A stretch of 11,629 nucleotides of DNA, taken from assembly GCA_903930195.1 (NCBI GenBank), contig CAIYXH010000003.1, positions 1-11,629 on the forward strand, given 5' to 3'. The translations under genes and the position numbers were made by a program. This document shows, piece after piece, positions 11,565-11,629 of this stretch (within the stretch, counting starts at the first letter, position 1; each line of letters opens with the position of its first letter). This DNA comes from an uncultured Actinomycetes bacterium. GTDB lineage: Bacteria > Actinomycetota > Thermoleophilia > Gaiellales > Gaiellaceae. The notes beneath the pieces are model-generated. The model was not told where the DNA came from. It did not search any database and saw nothing but the letters and a program-made list of their open reading frames with translations.

Positions 11565-11629
11565 GCGAAGAGGCCCGCCGCGACGACGAGGACGAGCGTC
11601 TCGGTCAGCTCGGCGCTCGCTCCGAGCGA
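11561..11629 (-). CDS. C-terminal tail of a membrane protein, probably CobS (adenosylcobinamide-GDP ribazoletransferase), partial
   Basis: Only the last 22 residues lie in the window: SLGASAELTETLVLVVAAGLFA, then TGA. This fits the usual CobS ending, where a conserved Gly-Asp precedes a LGA-x-x-E(L/I)-x-E segment and a final hydrophobic helix. CobS is the integral membrane enzyme that joins adenosylcobinamide-GDP to alpha-ribazole. The 4-bp overlap with the histidine phosphatase indicates translational coupling and supports a cobalamin operon. The call is made on few residues and should be held loosely. Confidence 0.55.
   Translation of the reverse strand, partial: SLGASAELTETLVLVVAAGLFA

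Noticed and set aside
1..11629. CRISPR arrays, IS elements, integrases, tRNA or rRNA genes.
   Set aside because: I saw no regularly spaced repeats, transposase or integrase motifs, terminal inverted repeats or recognisable tRNA arms. Coding density and gene content look like stable chromosome.

Overview
This is a gene-dense window of very GC-rich bacterial DNA with strong G/C third-position bias. GTG starts are common, and several GTG starts sit 6-8 bases behind a TANNNT box, which suggests leaderless transcription. A LysX-type lipid aminoacyltransferase, a paired-RCK operon and transporter-universal-stress-protein fusions fit an actinobacterium, perhaps of the Thermoleophilia (Gaiellales or Solirubrobacterales). 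The taxon is inferred; no rRNA or other marker gene is present.

Layout: (1) 1-1029 (+) is the 3' part of a family 4 glycosyltransferase. It converges on (2) a two-domain ChrA chromate transporter (1057-2181, -), with a shared hairpin terminator between them. (3) Divergent from chrA, and only 49 bp away, is a YbdK/GCS2-type carboxylate-amine ligase (2231-3388, +), overlapped at its end by a small DUF1844-like gene (3369-3668, +). (4) 3710-8924 (+) is the most interesting block. It holds two paralogous APC-superfamily transporters, each with a C-terminal universal stress protein (USP) domain, with a 56-residue two-helix membrane protein between them. Two TrkA/KtrA-type RCK proteins follow. (5) 8980-10539 (+) is a membrane-anchored DUF2156/MprF-like aminoacyl-phosphatidylglycerol synthase without a tRNA synthetase domain. 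(6) 10536-11629 (-) is a leftward run: the tail of a gene that looks like cobS, then a histidine phosphatase (probable alpha-ribazole phosphatase, CobC-like), then a small HAD-like protein lacking the usual catalytic aspartate.

How the genes may work together: the APC-USP pair next to RCK regulators, with no TrkH/KtrB channel subunit in view, suggests a nucleotide-regulated cation (K+) uptake system in which the RCK proteins could serve the APC transporters. The Kup-like signature in TM1 of both transporters supports this. The cobS tail overlaps the phosphatase start by 4 bp, which points to late cobalamin assembly. The glycosyltransferase, chrA, YbdK-like ligase and DUF1844 gene look like ordinary chromosomal genes with no evident common pathway. 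I saw no tRNA, rRNA, IS element, CRISPR array or prophage gene. Intergenic space is minimal; the largest gap is 132 bp (5594-5725) and carries a short direct repeat.
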